The notes beneath the pieces were generated by a model, which made no database searches, was not told the origin of the DNA, and worked only from the letters and a program-made list of their open reading frames with translations. Shown piece after piece: positions 28,482-36,665 of a stretch of 64,000 nucleotides of DNA; position 1 is the stretch's first letter, and the number at the start of each line of letters is the position of its first letter. The position numbers and the translations under genes are program-made. Source of the stretch: Actinomycetales bacterium SN12 (GTDB lineage Bacteria > Actinomycetota > Actinomycetes > Actinomycetales > Microbacteriaceae); the NCBI GenBank assembly GCA_002837415.1, contig PJCV01000002.1, positions 1 through 64,000 on the forward strand. The letters run 5' to 3'.

Positions 28482-29612
28482 ATGAGCAGTGCCGAGCATC
28501 CGCCCGCGACCGCCTCGACCGGCGCCGTCGCCCGGCCGCGTCGCCGAGTCCCCTTCTGGGACAACGCGCGCTTCGCGTGCATCGTGCTGGTCGTCATCGG
28601 GCACGGGACGCAGCGGCTGATCTACGACTCGGATGTCTCGTACGCCTTCTACCTGTGGGTGTACGCGTTCCACATGCCGGCGTTCGCGATCATCTCCGGC
28701 TACTTCTCGAAGGCGGGAAGTCCCACGAAGCGCCAGATGGCCCGGGTGATCACCGACATCCTCGTGCCGTACGTGATCTTCGAAGGGCTGTGGACGCTCA
28801 CCAAGTGGCTGGTCGAGGGAAGGGTGGAGCCCAACCTCACGAAGCCCTCCTGGACGCTGTGGTTCCTGCTCGCGCTGGGCATCTTCCGCCTGGTGCTCCC
28901 CTACCTCGCCCTGCTGCGGTGGCCTCTCGCCTGGGCCCTCGTGATCTCCGTCGGCGTCGGGTACGTGACGAACGTCGACAGCACGTTCTCGCTCTCGCGG
29001 ACGCTCGGACTGATGTTCTTCTTCACCCTCGGATGGTGGCTCAGGGAGCGGGATGTGGTGCGCCGACTGCATCTCATCGAATTCCGGCCCTGGTGGGTGC
29101 GGGCGATTGCGGTCGGCGTGCTCGCGGCGTGGGGCTGCGCCAGCTGGCTGTGGCTGGATGTCTGGAAGGCCATCGACCTCAGGCACTGGCTGTTCTACGA
29201 CGACTCGTACGCCGATCTCGCCCGTGAGCAGTGGTGGGCCGGTGCCATCCGCCTGGGACTCATCCTGCTCGCCGTCCTGCTCAGCGCATGCTTCTTCGCG
29301 CTGCTGCCGCGCCGGGCGCAGAGCTGGACCACGCTGGGCCAGTACACGATGTACGTGTACCTGCTGCACTCGTTCGTGCTCTACCCGTTCCGCGAGTCGG
29401 GAGCGCTGCGCGGCCTGCATCCCACCTGGATCTGGCTCCCGCTCATCATCGCGGTCGCCGTCGGCATCGCGTTCGCACTCTCCTCGAAGCCGGTGCGCGC
29501 GCTGTTCCGCCCGCTGATCGAGCCGCGGCCGCGCTGGATGTTCCGCGACTCGGAGCTGACGTCGGGAAGCGACCACCGCAGCGACCCCACCGGGTCGCGG
29601 CGCAGCCGCTGA
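28482..29612 (+). CDS. Acyltransferase 3 family membrane protein
   Basis: The 376-aa integral membrane protein has about ten hydrophobic helices. WDNARFACIVLVVIGHG corresponds to the family's R-x10-H active-site region, and AFHMPAFAIISGYF is also diagnostic. It resembles the fucose 4-O-acetylase-like group that O-acetylates extracellular glycans. The cytosolic tail is Arg/Ser-rich. The target polymer is unknown and no glycan gene cluster is nearby. Confidence 0.85.
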   Translation: MSSAEHPPATASTGAVARPRRRVPFWDNARFACIVLVVIGHGTQRLIYDSDVSYAFYLWVYAFHMPAFAIISGYFSKAGSPTKRQMARVITDILVPYVIFEGLWTLTKWLVEGRVEPNLTKPSWTLWFLLALGIFRLVLPYLALLRWPLAWALVISVGVGYVTNVDSTFSLSRTLGLMFFFTLGWWLRERDVVRRLHLIEFRPWWVRAIAVGVLAAWGCASWLWLDVWKAIDLRHWLFYDDSYADLAREQWWAGAIRLGLILLAVLLSACFFALLPRRAQSWTTLGQYTMYVYLLHSFVLYPFRESGALRGLHPTWIWLPLIIAVAVGIAFALSSKPVRALFRPLIEPRPRWMFRDSELTSGSDHRSDPTGSRRSR

Positions 29613-29686
29613 CCCTCACGCGACTCGCGCCGCTGCGTCGCCCGGTAAGAGAAGGCAACATTCGTGCACACCGGCGCACCGAGTCC

Positions 29687-29692
29687 TAGCGT
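29687..29692 (+). promoter_or_regulatory. -10 box TAGCGT, leaderless start
   Basis: TAGCGT is 6 nt from the ATG at 29699. Confidence 0.5.
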
Positions 29693-29698
29693 CGACGC

Positions 29699-30706
29699 AT
29701 GACCGATCTCACCCTTCCCATCCTCGACCTGTCACAGCTGGATGCCGGTGACGACGCGGCAGCGCGCTTCCGCGCCGATCTGCGCGCGGCGACCCGCGAT
29801 GTCGGCTTCTTCTATCTCACCGGCACGGGCATCCCGGCCGACCTGGAGCAGCGGCTGCACCGCGCCGCGCGAGACTTCTTCGCCCTCCCCGATGAGCACA
29901 AGCTCGCCATCGAGAACGTGAAGAGCCCGCACTTCCGCGGCTACACCCGCGTCGGCGGGGAGCGCACCAAGGGCGCCGTCGACTGGCGCGAGCAGATCGA
30001 CATCGGCCCGGAGCGGGATGCGGTCGCGGGCGGGCCGGGGTTCAACCGTCTCATCGGACCGAATCTCTGGCCGGAGGCGCAGCCGGAGCTGCGCACCGTG
30101 GTCGCTGAGTGGCACGCCGCCCTCTCCGGCATCGCGCGCAAACTGCTTCGCGCCTGGGCGCTGGCTCTGGGCGCCGACGAGTCGTACTTCGACGACCACT
30201 TCGGTGAGCCGTCCACACTCATCAAGATCGTCCGCTACCCGGGCACGACCGACCCCGAGCCTCAGCAGGGCGTCGGCGCCCACAAGGACAGCGGCGTGCT
30301 CACCCTGCTCTGGGTGGAGCCGGGACGCGGCGGCCTGCAGGTCGAGCGCGATGGCGAGTGGGTGGATGCACCGCCCGTCGACGGCGCGTTCGTCGTGAAC
30401 ATCGGCGAGCTGCTCGAGTACGCGACGAACGGCTACCTCAGGGCGACCAACCATCGCGTCGTCTCACCCCGAGCGCCGCACGATCGCCTGTCGATCCCGT
30501 TCTTCTTCAACCCCGCTCTCGACACGAAGCTGCCGCTGATCGAGCTGCCGGCTGATCTCGCGGCGCACGCGCGCGGCGTGACCAGGGACCCGGCGAACCC
30601 CATTCACAGCCTCTACGGCGAGAACGCGCTGAAATCGCGTCTGCGCGCGCACCCGGACGTCGCCGCGATCCATCACGCCGACCTCGTCGAGGTCGCGCAG
30701 GTATGA
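29699..30706 (+). CDS. 2-oxoglutarate/Fe(II) oxygenase, isopenicillin N synthase family
   Basis: The 335-aa protein has the DIOX_N region (LPILDLSQLD..., DVGFFYLTGTGI) and the 2OG-Fe(II) core. The iron ligands are His 195 and Asp 197 (AHKDSG) and a distal His near 252 (ATNHRVVSP). The 2-oxoglutarate-binding RLS lies near 262. It is annotated in many actinobacteria as IPNS-like, but the substrate is unknown and no beta-lactam cluster is present. A terminator shared with rpsO begins 2 nt after the stop. Confidence 0.9.
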   Translation: MTDLTLPILDLSQLDAGDDAAARFRADLRAATRDVGFFYLTGTGIPADLEQRLHRAARDFFALPDEHKLAIENVKSPHFRGYTRVGGERTKGAVDWREQIDIGPERDAVAGGPGFNRLIGPNLWPEAQPELRTVVAEWHAALSGIARKLLRAWALALGADESYFDDHFGEPSTLIKIVRYPGTTDPEPQQGVGAHKDSGVLTLLWVEPGRGGLQVERDGEWVDAPPVDGAFVVNIGELLEYATNGYLRATNHRVVSPRAPHDRLSIPFFFNPALDTKLPLIELPADLAAHARGVTRDPANPIHSLYGENALKSRLRAHPDVAAIHHADLVEVAQV

Positions 30707-30707
30707 C

Positions 30708-30736
30708 GAGAGCCGCCCACACCGTGGGCGGCTCTC
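30708..30736. terminator. Bidirectional terminator between oxygenase and rpsO
   Basis: A perfect 13-bp stem (gagagccgcccac) with a 3-nt loop lies between the two convergent stops. Confidence 0.8.
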
Positions 30737-30769
30737 CAAGAATGTTCTGTGCGATTGAACGCTGGTCGA

Positions 30770-31039
30770 TTACCGGCGCAGACCGAGACGCTCGATGAGC
30801 GAGCGGTAACGGTTGATGTCGACGTCCTGCAGGTAACCCAGCAGGCGACGGCGCTGACCGACGAGCAGGAACAGGCCACGGCGCGAGTGGTGGTCGTGCT
30901 TGTGTGCCTTGAGGTGCTCGGTGAGGTCCTTGATGCGCTGCGTCAGCATTGCGACCTGCACCTCGGGGGATCCGGTGTCACCGGGGTGCGTCGCGTACTC
31001 TTCGATGATCGCCTTCTTGACGTCTGCTTCCAGTGCCAT
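30770..31039 (-). CDS. rpsO: 30S ribosomal protein S15
   Basis: S15 is a primary 16S rRNA-binding protein of the platform. The 89-aa sequence has [31 protein letters not shown] and a C-terminal [11 protein letters not shown], all conserved. The ATG at 31039 has GAGAGGGG upstream and a TAAGCT -10 lies about 95 nt away, leaving a leader in which S15 autoregulation is possible. It is separated from pnp by about 5 kb. Confidence 0.97.
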   Translation of the reverse strand: MALEADVKKAIIEEYATHPGDTGSPEVQVAMLTQRIKDLTEHLKAHKHDHHSRRGLFLLVGQRRRLLGYLQDVDINRYRSLIERLGLRR

Positions 31040-31129
31040 AGATTCGATCCCCTCTCTGCTTGCTGCGCGGTGCCCGACGCCGAATGCGTGGGCTCTCTTT
31101 ATCCGCGGCCGATCAAACGGCAACCTCAA

Positions 31130-31135
31130 CAGCTT
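31130..31135 (-). promoter_or_regulatory. -10 box TAAGCT for rpsO (approximate)
   Basis: TAAGCT on the minus strand precedes a leader of about 90 nt before the rpsO start. Confidence 0.4.
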
Positions 31136-31166
31136 ACCAGCATCCCGACTGGCCGACGCGCACCGG

Positions 31167-31172
31167 TAGCCT
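31167..31172 (+). promoter_or_regulatory. -10 box TAGCCT, leaderless GTG start
   Basis: TAGCCT is 6 nt from the GTG at 31179. Confidence 0.5.
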
Positions 31173-31178
31173 CGACGG

Positions 31179-32471
31179 GTGCAGTTCTCCCGTGCCCACC
31201 TGATCGATCTCTCCCCGCTCAGATCCAGCCCTGCCTTCGCACGCATGTGGATCGGCTCGGCCCTTGCCGGCATCGGCGGCCAGCTCACGATCGTGACCGT
31301 GATGCTGCACGTCTTCGAGCTCACGGGCAGCACGTTCGCCGTCTCGATGATCGCGGTGGCGGGTCTCGTGCCGATGATCCTCGCCGGGCTCTACGGCGGC
31401 ATGCTGGCCGATGCCTTCGACCGCAGGCGCGTGGCTCTCATCGCTGCGACCGTCGCGTTCGCGGCGACCGTGCTGCTGTCGGCGCTGACGTGGACGCGCG
31501 CCGAGACGATCTGGTGGCTGTACGGGCTCAGCATGGTCATCGCCGCTGCGAACTCGGTGGGCATGGCGACGCGCACGGCGATCGTGCCGCGCCTGATCCC
31601 GCTGAACCAGCTCGCCGCTGCGTCGGCTCTGAACGGCGTCGCCTTCGGCCTGACCGTGATGGTCGGCCCCGCGGTGGCGGGCGTGCTCGTCGCGCTCACC
31701 GGGTTCGGCTGGACGTACACGATCGACGTTGTGCTCATGCTCTGCATGTTCCTGGGCCTGTGGACCCTGCCCGCTCTGCTGCCCGAGGGCGCGATCGTGC
31801 GACCGGGACTGGCATCCCTCGTCGATGGATGGCGCTTCCTGCGCCGAGCCGGCAACATCCGCGCCCAGTACCTGCTCGACATCGCCGCCATGACCTTCGG
31901 CAACCCGCTCGCCCTCTACCCCGCGCTCGGCACGGTGCTGCTCGGCGGCGGAGCGGTGACGACCGGCCTGCTCACCGCCTCCGTCGCCGTCGGCACGTTC
32001 GCGTCGAGTCTGTTCTCGGGCCGGATCGTCCAGTACCGCTGGCACGGCCGCGGAATCGCCAGGGCGGTGCAGGCCTACGGCGCCACGATCGCACTGTTCG
32101 GCGCCATCCTGCTCATCGGAGCATTCCTGCCAGGGGCATCCGAGGACTCCCCCGACGTCCCGCTCGTCGTTCTCGCCTGCGTCGCGCTCGCCCTGTCGGG
32201 AGCGGCCGACAACATCAGCTCGATCTACCGCAACACGATGATGCAGGCCGCGGTGCCCGACGCGATGCGCGGACGCCTGCAGGGCGTCTTCATCATCGTC
32301 GTCGCGGGCGGCCCCCGACTCGGGGCGCTGTACGCCGGCACGCTGGCGACGCTCACAGCGCTGTGGTTCCCGCCGCTGCTGGGCGGGATGCTCGTGATCG
32401 GCCTCGCAGTGATGATTGCGCGCCTCACACCCCGGTTCCGCGCCTATGACGCACTGAACCCGGAGGCCTGA
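31179..32471 (+). CDS. MFS transporter, DHA3/EntS-like
   Basis: The 430-aa protein has about twelve hydrophobic helices and an MFS loop 2-3 motif ([17 protein letters not shown]). It shows the DHA3 features [22 protein letters not shown] (split here by helix ends) and MRGRLQGVF. This branch exports drugs, siderophores or peptides; the substrate cannot be read from sequence. The GTG start is set by a leaderless TAGCCT promoter. It is a single gene ending at a hairpin shared with yceI. Confidence 0.88.
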   Translation: MQFSRAHLIDLSPLRSSPAFARMWIGSALAGIGGQLTIVTVMLHVFELTGSTFAVSMIAVAGLVPMILAGLYGGMLADAFDRRRVALIAATVAFAATVLLSALTWTRAETIWWLYGLSMVIAAANSVGMATRTAIVPRLIPLNQLAAASALNGVAFGLTVMVGPAVAGVLVALTGFGWTYTIDVVLMLCMFLGLWTLPALLPEGAIVRPGLASLVDGWRFLRRAGNIRAQYLLDIAAMTFGNPLALYPALGTVLLGGGAVTTGLLTASVAVGTFASSLFSGRIVQYRWHGRGIARAVQAYGATIALFGAILLIGAFLPGASEDSPDVPLVVLACVALALSGAADNISSIYRNTMMQAAVPDAMRGRLQGVFIIVVAGGPRLGALYAGTLATLTALWFPPLLGGMLVIGLAVMIARLTPRFRAYDALNPEA

Positions 32472-32497
32472 ACCGCCTGCGGCGGCTCGACCTCCGG
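32460..32497. terminator. Imperfect bidirectional hairpin
   Basis: Outer arms ccggagg/cctccgg and inner arms gaaccgcc/ggcggctc form a hairpin between convergent MFS and yceI genes. Confidence 0.5.
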
Positions 32498-32513
32498 GCT
32501 CGTGGATGCCGGC

Positions 32514-33062
32514 TCAGGCCTGCAGGGCGCCCTGCAGGTCGAGGTTGATCGTGATGTCCTTGCCGACGAGCACGCCGCCGGTCTCGAGAGCGGCGTTCCA
32601 GGTGAGGCCGAAGTCCTCGCGGTTGATCACGGTCGTCGCCGACGCGCCCGCCTTATAGTTGCCCCACGGGTCGGAGCCGAAGCCGCCGAAGTCGAACTCG
32701 AAGCTGACCGGCTTGGTGATGCCGCGAATGGTGAGGTCTCCGTCGACGAAGAAGTCGCCGTCTTCGACACGGGTTCCGGTTGAGACGAACTCCATGGTCG
32801 GGAAGTTCTCAGTGTCGAAGAAGTCCGCCGAGCGCAGGTGCGTGTCGCGTCCCTCGTCGTTGGTGTCGATGGACGCGACATCGACGGTCGCCTCGACCTT
32901 GGTCTCGAGCGGGTTCTCGGGGGCGACGAGGGTGGCGTTCTTGATGCCGAAGGAGCCGCGCACCTTCGAGATCATCATGTGGCGCACGCTGAACGTGACC
33001 TCGCTGTGGCTGGGGTCCAGGACCCAGGTGCCGGGGCGGTAGCCGGGGATCTCGATCGACAT
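32514..33062 (-). CDS. YceI family protein (polyisoprenoid-binding-like)
   Basis: YceI proteins are lipocalin-like barrels that bind isoprenoid lipids. The 182-aa protein shows GTWVLDPSHSEVTFSVRHMMISKVRGSF-type conserved blocks, RSADFFDTENFPTMEF, GDLTIRGITKPV and FGLTWNAALETGGVLVG. It has no signal peptide, unlike E. coli YceI, so it is probably cytosolic. ATG 33062 has AAGGAG at good spacing; an upstream in-frame ATG at 33086 is less likely. A dyad operator and TATCCT -10 lie upstream. Confidence 0.93.
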   Translation of the reverse strand: MSIEIPGYRPGTWVLDPSHSEVTFSVRHMMISKVRGSFGIKNATLVAPENPLETKVEATVDVASIDTNDEGRDTHLRSADFFDTENFPTMEFVSTGTRVEDGDFFVDGDLTIRGITKPVSFEFDFGGFGSDPWGNYKAGASATTVINREDFGLTWNAALETGGVLVGKDITINLDLQGALQA

Positions 33063-33109
33063 GTGTGTGTTCTCCTTGACGTTCATCGGCGCGCTCTCGC
33101 GCCGTACCG

Positions 33110-33115
33110 AGGATA
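33110..33115 (-). promoter_or_regulatory. -10 box TATCCT of yceI
   Basis: TATCCT on the minus strand lies just downstream of the dyad operator and about 48 nt before the yceI start. Confidence 0.45.
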
Positions 33116-33118
33116 ACT

Positions 33119-33136
33119 TACATTCACCTGCATGTA
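33119..33136 (-). promoter_or_regulatory. Dyad operator upstream of yceI
   Basis: The 18-bp site TACATTCA-CC-TGCATGTA has 7 of 8 arm bases symmetric and overlaps the -35 position of the yceI promoter, a repressor-like placement. It matches the site before the flavin monooxygenase operon at 14 of 17 aligned core positions. Confidence 0.6.
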
Positions 33137-33163
33137 TTCCCTCGATGTCCGGATTCATGCAGA

Positions 33164-33193
33164 AGCCCCCGCCCGCCGAGGCGGACAGGGGCT
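33164..33193 (-). terminator. Hairpin terminator of the FKBP gene
   Basis: A 14-position stem with two mismatches (agcccc...ggggct ends) lies about 20 nt past the stop of the FKBP gene. Confidence 0.55.
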
Positions 33194-33211
33194 GTGATCA
33201 GCAGATCCGGA

Positions 33212-33580
33212 TCAGCCGACGGCGACGAGATCGATGATGAAGATGAGGCTCTTGCCGGAGAGGAAGTGCCCGCCACCGGCCGGGCCGTACGCCAGGTGCG
33301 GCGGGATGACGAGTTCACGGCGACCGCCGACCTTCATGCCGGGGATGCCGTCCTGCCACCCCTGGATCAGGCCGCGCAGCGGGAACTGGATGGTCTCGCC
33401 ACGACCCCACGACGAGTCGAACTCCTCGCCGGAGTCGTACTCGACACCGGCGTAGTGCACGGTGACGGTGTCGCCGGGCTTCGCCTCGGCGCCATCGCCC
33501 TCGATGATGTCGCGGATGACCAGCTCTGCGGGGGCAGGGCCAGTGGGGGCGTCGAACTCTGGCTTCGTGCGTTCAGTCAT
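33212..33580 (-). CDS. FKBP-type peptidyl-prolyl isomerase
   Basis: The 122-aa single-domain FKBP catalyses proline cis/trans isomerisation. It has GDTVTVHYAGVEYDSGEEFDSSW (divided over two strands), IPFPL-type FPLRGLIQGWQDGIPGMKVGGRREL, and IPPHLAYGPAG. No signal peptide is present from ATG 33580 (MTERTKPEF), so it is cytosolic. Longer in-frame starts upstream add sequence unlike the family. Confidence 0.95.
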   Translation of the reverse strand: MTERTKPEFDAPTGPAPAELVIRDIIEGDGAEAKPGDTVTVHYAGVEYDSGEEFDSSWGRGETIQFPLRGLIQGWQDGIPGMKVGGRRELVIPPHLAYGPAGGGHFLSGKSLIFIIDLVAVG

Positions 33581-33705
33581 GGATCCATCCAACCGCGATG
33601 CGCAGGCCACGGTCAATGCAGAACGTCCGCTGAGCGCGTAACACACCGACAGGCGAGTGCAGCGGGAAGCTCTCCCGGCCTCGGGCGACACTTCGGAGCC
33701 GGCGC

Positions 33706-34512
33706 GTGGAACAATCCAGTATGGAATCGCTGACGTCTCCCACCGGTGCGCGCGCCGAGCCGGACCGTCAGCGCAGTCGTCAGCCGCATCGACTTCAGGG
33801 CGCGCTGTTCCGGTCGATCGGGGACGAGGGCCGGGCGGAGCTGGTCGTGCGACGTCTGGTTGACGCGATCCACCGCGGCCACCTGCGCGCCGGTGAGCGA
33901 CTCCCCTCCGAATCCGAGCTCGCCCGCAGCTTCGGCGTGGCGCCGGTCACCGTGCGGGAGGCTCTGCTCACCCTGCGCGGTCGAGGGCTGATCGTCACCC
34001 GCCGCGGACGCAACGGCGGCAGCTTCGTCGTCGACGACGCCGACCCGCTCGCCTTCGCACGCGACGCGCTGATGGGCACGTCGCGGCTCGCGCTGCGCGA
34101 TATGGGTGCGCACTACAGCGCGATCACCGCCGCGGCGGTGCGTCTTGCCGCGCGGCGAGCGGACGCGAGCGAGGCCGGTCGCGTGCTGCATCGCCTGGAG
34201 CTTCTCGACGACCTCGATGTCGACCAGCAGCGTCGTGTGCTCGACGACGTGCTCGTCGAGCTCGTCTCGCTGAGCCAGTCGGCGCGCCTCACCCGCGAGC
34301 AGATGAAGCTGCAGGCGGAGTTCTCGCCGTACCTGCGCCTCGCCGCGCCCGACGACGCAGGGCTGCGCGAGCAGGCCGCATCGCTCGCCGACATCATCAG
34401 CGCGGTGGAGCAGAGCGATCCCGACACCGCCGGCGTCCGCACCGAACGCCTGGTCGCAGACGTGATCGACGCCCTGATCCATCTGCAGAGCTCACCCACC
34501 GGCATCTCATGA
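33706..34512 (+). CDS. FadR-type GntR family regulator
   Basis: The 268-aa protein has a GntR winged helix (about residues 45-110: VVRRLVDAIHRGHLRAGERLPSE block, then FGVAPVTVREALLTLRGRGLI). An all-helical FCD ligand domain follows, as in FadR-type regulators of amino-acid, sugar-acid or fatty-acid genes. GTG 33706 has GGAG 7 nt upstream; the ATG five codons later (33721) is possible. A Cache-domain gene starts 31 nt after its stop, and the two probably form one operon. Confidence 0.9.
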   Translation: MEQSSMESLTSPTGARAEPDRQRSRQPHRLQGALFRSIGDEGRAELVVRRLVDAIHRGHLRAGERLPSESELARSFGVAPVTVREALLTLRGRGLIVTRRGRNGGSFVVDDADPLAFARDALMGTSRLALRDMGAHYSAITAAAVRLAARRADASEAGRVLHRLELLDDLDVDQQRRVLDDVLVELVSLSQSARLTREQMKLQAEFSPYLRLAAPDDAGLREQAASLADIISAVEQSDPDTAGVRTERLVADVIDALIHLQSSPTGIS

Positions 34513-34543
34513 TCATCTCCATCGACGTGCACTGGAGGACGCG

Positions 34544-35251
34544 ATGAACACCCCCGCCACCACTGCCCCCGCTGCGGCCGCGCGGATCGTCGAGGAGTAC
34601 TTCAGCTCCCCGATCCGCATGCTCGACTCCTGGGTGGGCTCCTGTGCCCATGAGCTCGCACAGCTTCTCGATGAGGGTGCGCTCACCCGCCCGCGTCTGG
34701 ATGCGATCGTCGAGCCGTACGCCGAGCGCACTCTGGCGCTGGGCACCGTGCCGGTGTACGGTGCCGGGTTCATCGCTGCCATCGGCCTTCTCTCGGACGC
34801 GCGAAGCCATCTCGCCTGGTGGCAGGGTGAAGGCGGCCGGCAGCTGGTGCTCGCCTCGCAGACGGTGAACAAGGAGTACATCGACTACAGCGAGCTCGAG
34901 TGGTACCGCGTTCCGATGAGCACAGGAAGACCGCACATCGCCGGGCCCTACGTCGACTATCTGTGCAGCGACGAGTACACCATCACGATCGCTGTTCCGG
35001 CGAGCGCCGGTGGCCGCCTGCTGGGCGTCGCCGGACTCGACCTGCTCGTCGCCGAGGTGGAGCGGGAGCTGACTCCCCGCTTCGCCTCGCTCGGCCATCA
35101 GGTCACTCTCGTCAACGGCGTCGGGCGCGTCGTGGTCTCCACCGATCCGCGCTGCGCCACGGGGGACTCGGTGCGCGGAAGCCGGCTCTCCGACCTTCCC
35201 CGCATGTCCTGCTCGGGCATCGCCCTCGACGTGATCGTCGAGGGCGTCTGA
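34544..35251 (+). CDS. Soluble Cache-domain sensor-like protein
   Basis: The 235-aa protein contains a Cache/PDC-like ligand-binding fold: EYFSSPIRMLDSWVGSC at the N-terminal helix, then TVNKEYIDYSELEWYRVPM, IAGPYVDYLCSDEYTITIAVP and LLGVAGLDLLVAEVE. Cache domains usually sit outside the membrane in kinases or chemoreceptors; this one has no signal peptide or membrane helix, so it should be cytosolic. GGAGGA precedes the ATG. It is paired with the GntR gene, suggesting it modulates or co-senses the ligand, which is inference. Confidence 0.8.
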   Translation: MNTPATTAPAAAARIVEEYFSSPIRMLDSWVGSCAHELAQLLDEGALTRPRLDAIVEPYAERTLALGTVPVYGAGFIAAIGLLSDARSHLAWWQGEGGRQLVLASQTVNKEYIDYSELEWYRVPMSTGRPHIAGPYVDYLCSDEYTITIAVPASAGGRLLGVAGLDLLVAEVERELTPRFASLGHQVTLVNGVGRVVVSTDPRCATGDSVRGSRLSDLPRMSCSGIALDVIVEGV

Positions 35252-35316
35252 GGTCGTGATCGACGCAGAGGTCTTGACTTCGCCCGGCGTGCGAGGCACC
35301 CTGTCTGTGTAGATCA

Positions 35317-35367
35317 ACTCAGCGCCCGGGAGACCAGCAGGCATCGCCGCAGCACCGGGCGCTGAGT
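35317..35367. other. 13-bp perfect inverted repeat with 25-nt loop
   Basis: Arms actcagcgcccgg and ccgggcgctgagt enclose a 25-nt loop between the Cache gene (+) and the PrsW gene (-). A TTGACT at 35274-35279 could be a -35, though no TANNNT is well spaced from it. It may be a large-loop terminator or part of a small RNA. Confidence 0.5.
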
Positions 35368-35394
35368 GCGTCTGCGCTGGATCGTCCGAGGCGG

Positions 35395-36606
35395 TCAGTA
35401 GGCGAGCAGCCGCGCTCTGGCATCCCGGGTGCGCATCAGCAGCGCGTGCTCGTCGGCGGCGGCCAGCGGGTCTCGACCGGTGATCGCCCGCTGGCGCACG
35501 GCAGCCAGCGCCGCGGCATCGCGGATGAACGCCTGCATCACGCGGCGTCGGTCGCCGCGAAGACCGGATGCCCACTGCAGACCGGTGCGCCTGCCTGCCG
35601 GAGTGGCCAGCATCTCGACCTCCTGGGGCGTGAACCATCCCGCGGTGACGTAATCGCCGAGGCGCAGACGCGTCAGTCGCGCCTCCTCGCGACGCAGCGC
35701 CAGGATCGCGATGATGAAGCCGATGAACAGCGGCACCTGCGTGGTGATGTACAGCGCGAGGAAGTCGCCCAGCAGAGAGGAGCCGTTCCAGTACGCGTGC
35801 AGTCCGATGGCGCCGACCAGACCGATCGCCCCCGTTCCGACTGCCGAAGCGGTGCTCGCGCCACGTCGCGCGGCGAGGCCGATGGCGAATCCGGTCAGCG
35901 CGGTGAACATGGCGTGCGCGAACGGCGAGACGAGTCCGCGGAGGATGAACGTGAGCGTGAGCTCGCCAGCGCCGCCGGAGGTGAGGCTGGTGCCGAAGTA
36001 CTGGATGTTCTCCGTGAACGCGAAGCCCGCACCCACCAGCGCACCGTAGACCACCCCGTCCACCGGGCCGTCGAAAGCCCGGCGGCCGATGACGAACACC
36101 AGCAGGACGCCGACGCCCTTGGCGAGCTCCTCGATCACGGGCGCCTGGATGACGGCGGCGAAGAACTCGTTGCGCTGCCCGACCGCCAGCGCGAACGCGA
36201 GGTCGACGAGCAGAGCGATCCCGGCGGCTGCCACGGCACCCCAGGCCAGGGCGAAGATCACGAGGCTCTTCGGCTCCGGCTCCCATCGATCGATCATCCG
36301 CACGCCGGTGAGCACGATCGCAAGCGGCACGAGCGCGAGGACCAGTCCGACGATCGACGCCCCGACCCCGAGGAAGAGCGCGAAGTACGCGATCAGCGCG
36401 GTCATCACGAACGCGAGCACGCCGAACACCCACACCGAAGCGCTCCGACCGCGCCTGGCGGGCACCGGCAGGGCGGGCATCGCCGGCGCGGGTGCGGGCG
36501 CTGCGGGCGCTGCGGGCGCCGGTGGAGCGTACGGAGAACGCCTGGCGAGCAGGGTCGGGAACGGTTCCGAGGGCTGTGCGGCCGGGGGCCGTCCTCCAAA
36601 GCTCAT
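35395..36606 (-). CDS. PrsW-family intramembrane glutamic protease
   Basis: PrsW-type proteases cleave membrane substrates such as anti-sigma factors. After a Pro/Ala-rich cytosolic N-terminus, the 403-aa protein has about eight membrane helices. The catalytic glutamates are in PVIEELAKG (about residues 157-163), with FAFTENIQYF and LVSPFAHAMFTALTG completing the conserved core. A charged helical cytosolic tail of about 100 residues follows. The ATG at 36606 has TAGGCT 6 nt upstream. No sigma/anti-sigma pair is in the window. Confidence 0.92.
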   Translation of the reverse strand: MSFGGRPPAAQPSEPFPTLLARRSPYAPPAPAAPAAPAPAPAMPALPVPARRGRSASVWVFGVLAFVMTALIAYFALFLGVGASIVGLVLALVPLAIVLTGVRMIDRWEPEPKSLVIFALAWGAVAAAGIALLVDLAFALAVGQRNEFFAAVIQAPVIEELAKGVGVLLVFVIGRRAFDGPVDGVVYGALVGAGFAFTENIQYFGTSLTSGGAGELTLTFILRGLVSPFAHAMFTALTGFAIGLAARRGASTASAVGTGAIGLVGAIGLHAYWNGSSLLGDFLALYITTQVPLFIGFIIAILALRREEARLTRLRLGDYVTAGWFTPQEVEMLATPAGRRTGLQWASGLRGDRRRVMQAFIRDAAALAAVRQRAITGRDPLAAADEHALLMRTRDARARLLAY

Positions 36607-36612
36607 GAGCAA

Positions 36613-36618
36613 AGCCTA
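36613..36618 (-). promoter_or_regulatory. -10 box TAGGCT for the PrsW gene, leaderless
   Basis: TAGGCT on the minus strand is 6 nt from ATG 36606; it is divergent from the next promoter. Confidence 0.5.
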
Positions 36619-36653
36619 GAGGCCGCCTCTGCCACGGGCGGCACCGCGACGGG

Positions 36654-36659
36654 TAGCGT
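36654..36659 (+). promoter_or_regulatory. -10 box TAGCGT for the FAH-family gene, leaderless
   Basis: TAGCGT is 6 nt from ATG 36666. Confidence 0.5.
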
Positions 36660-36665
36660 GGAGTC

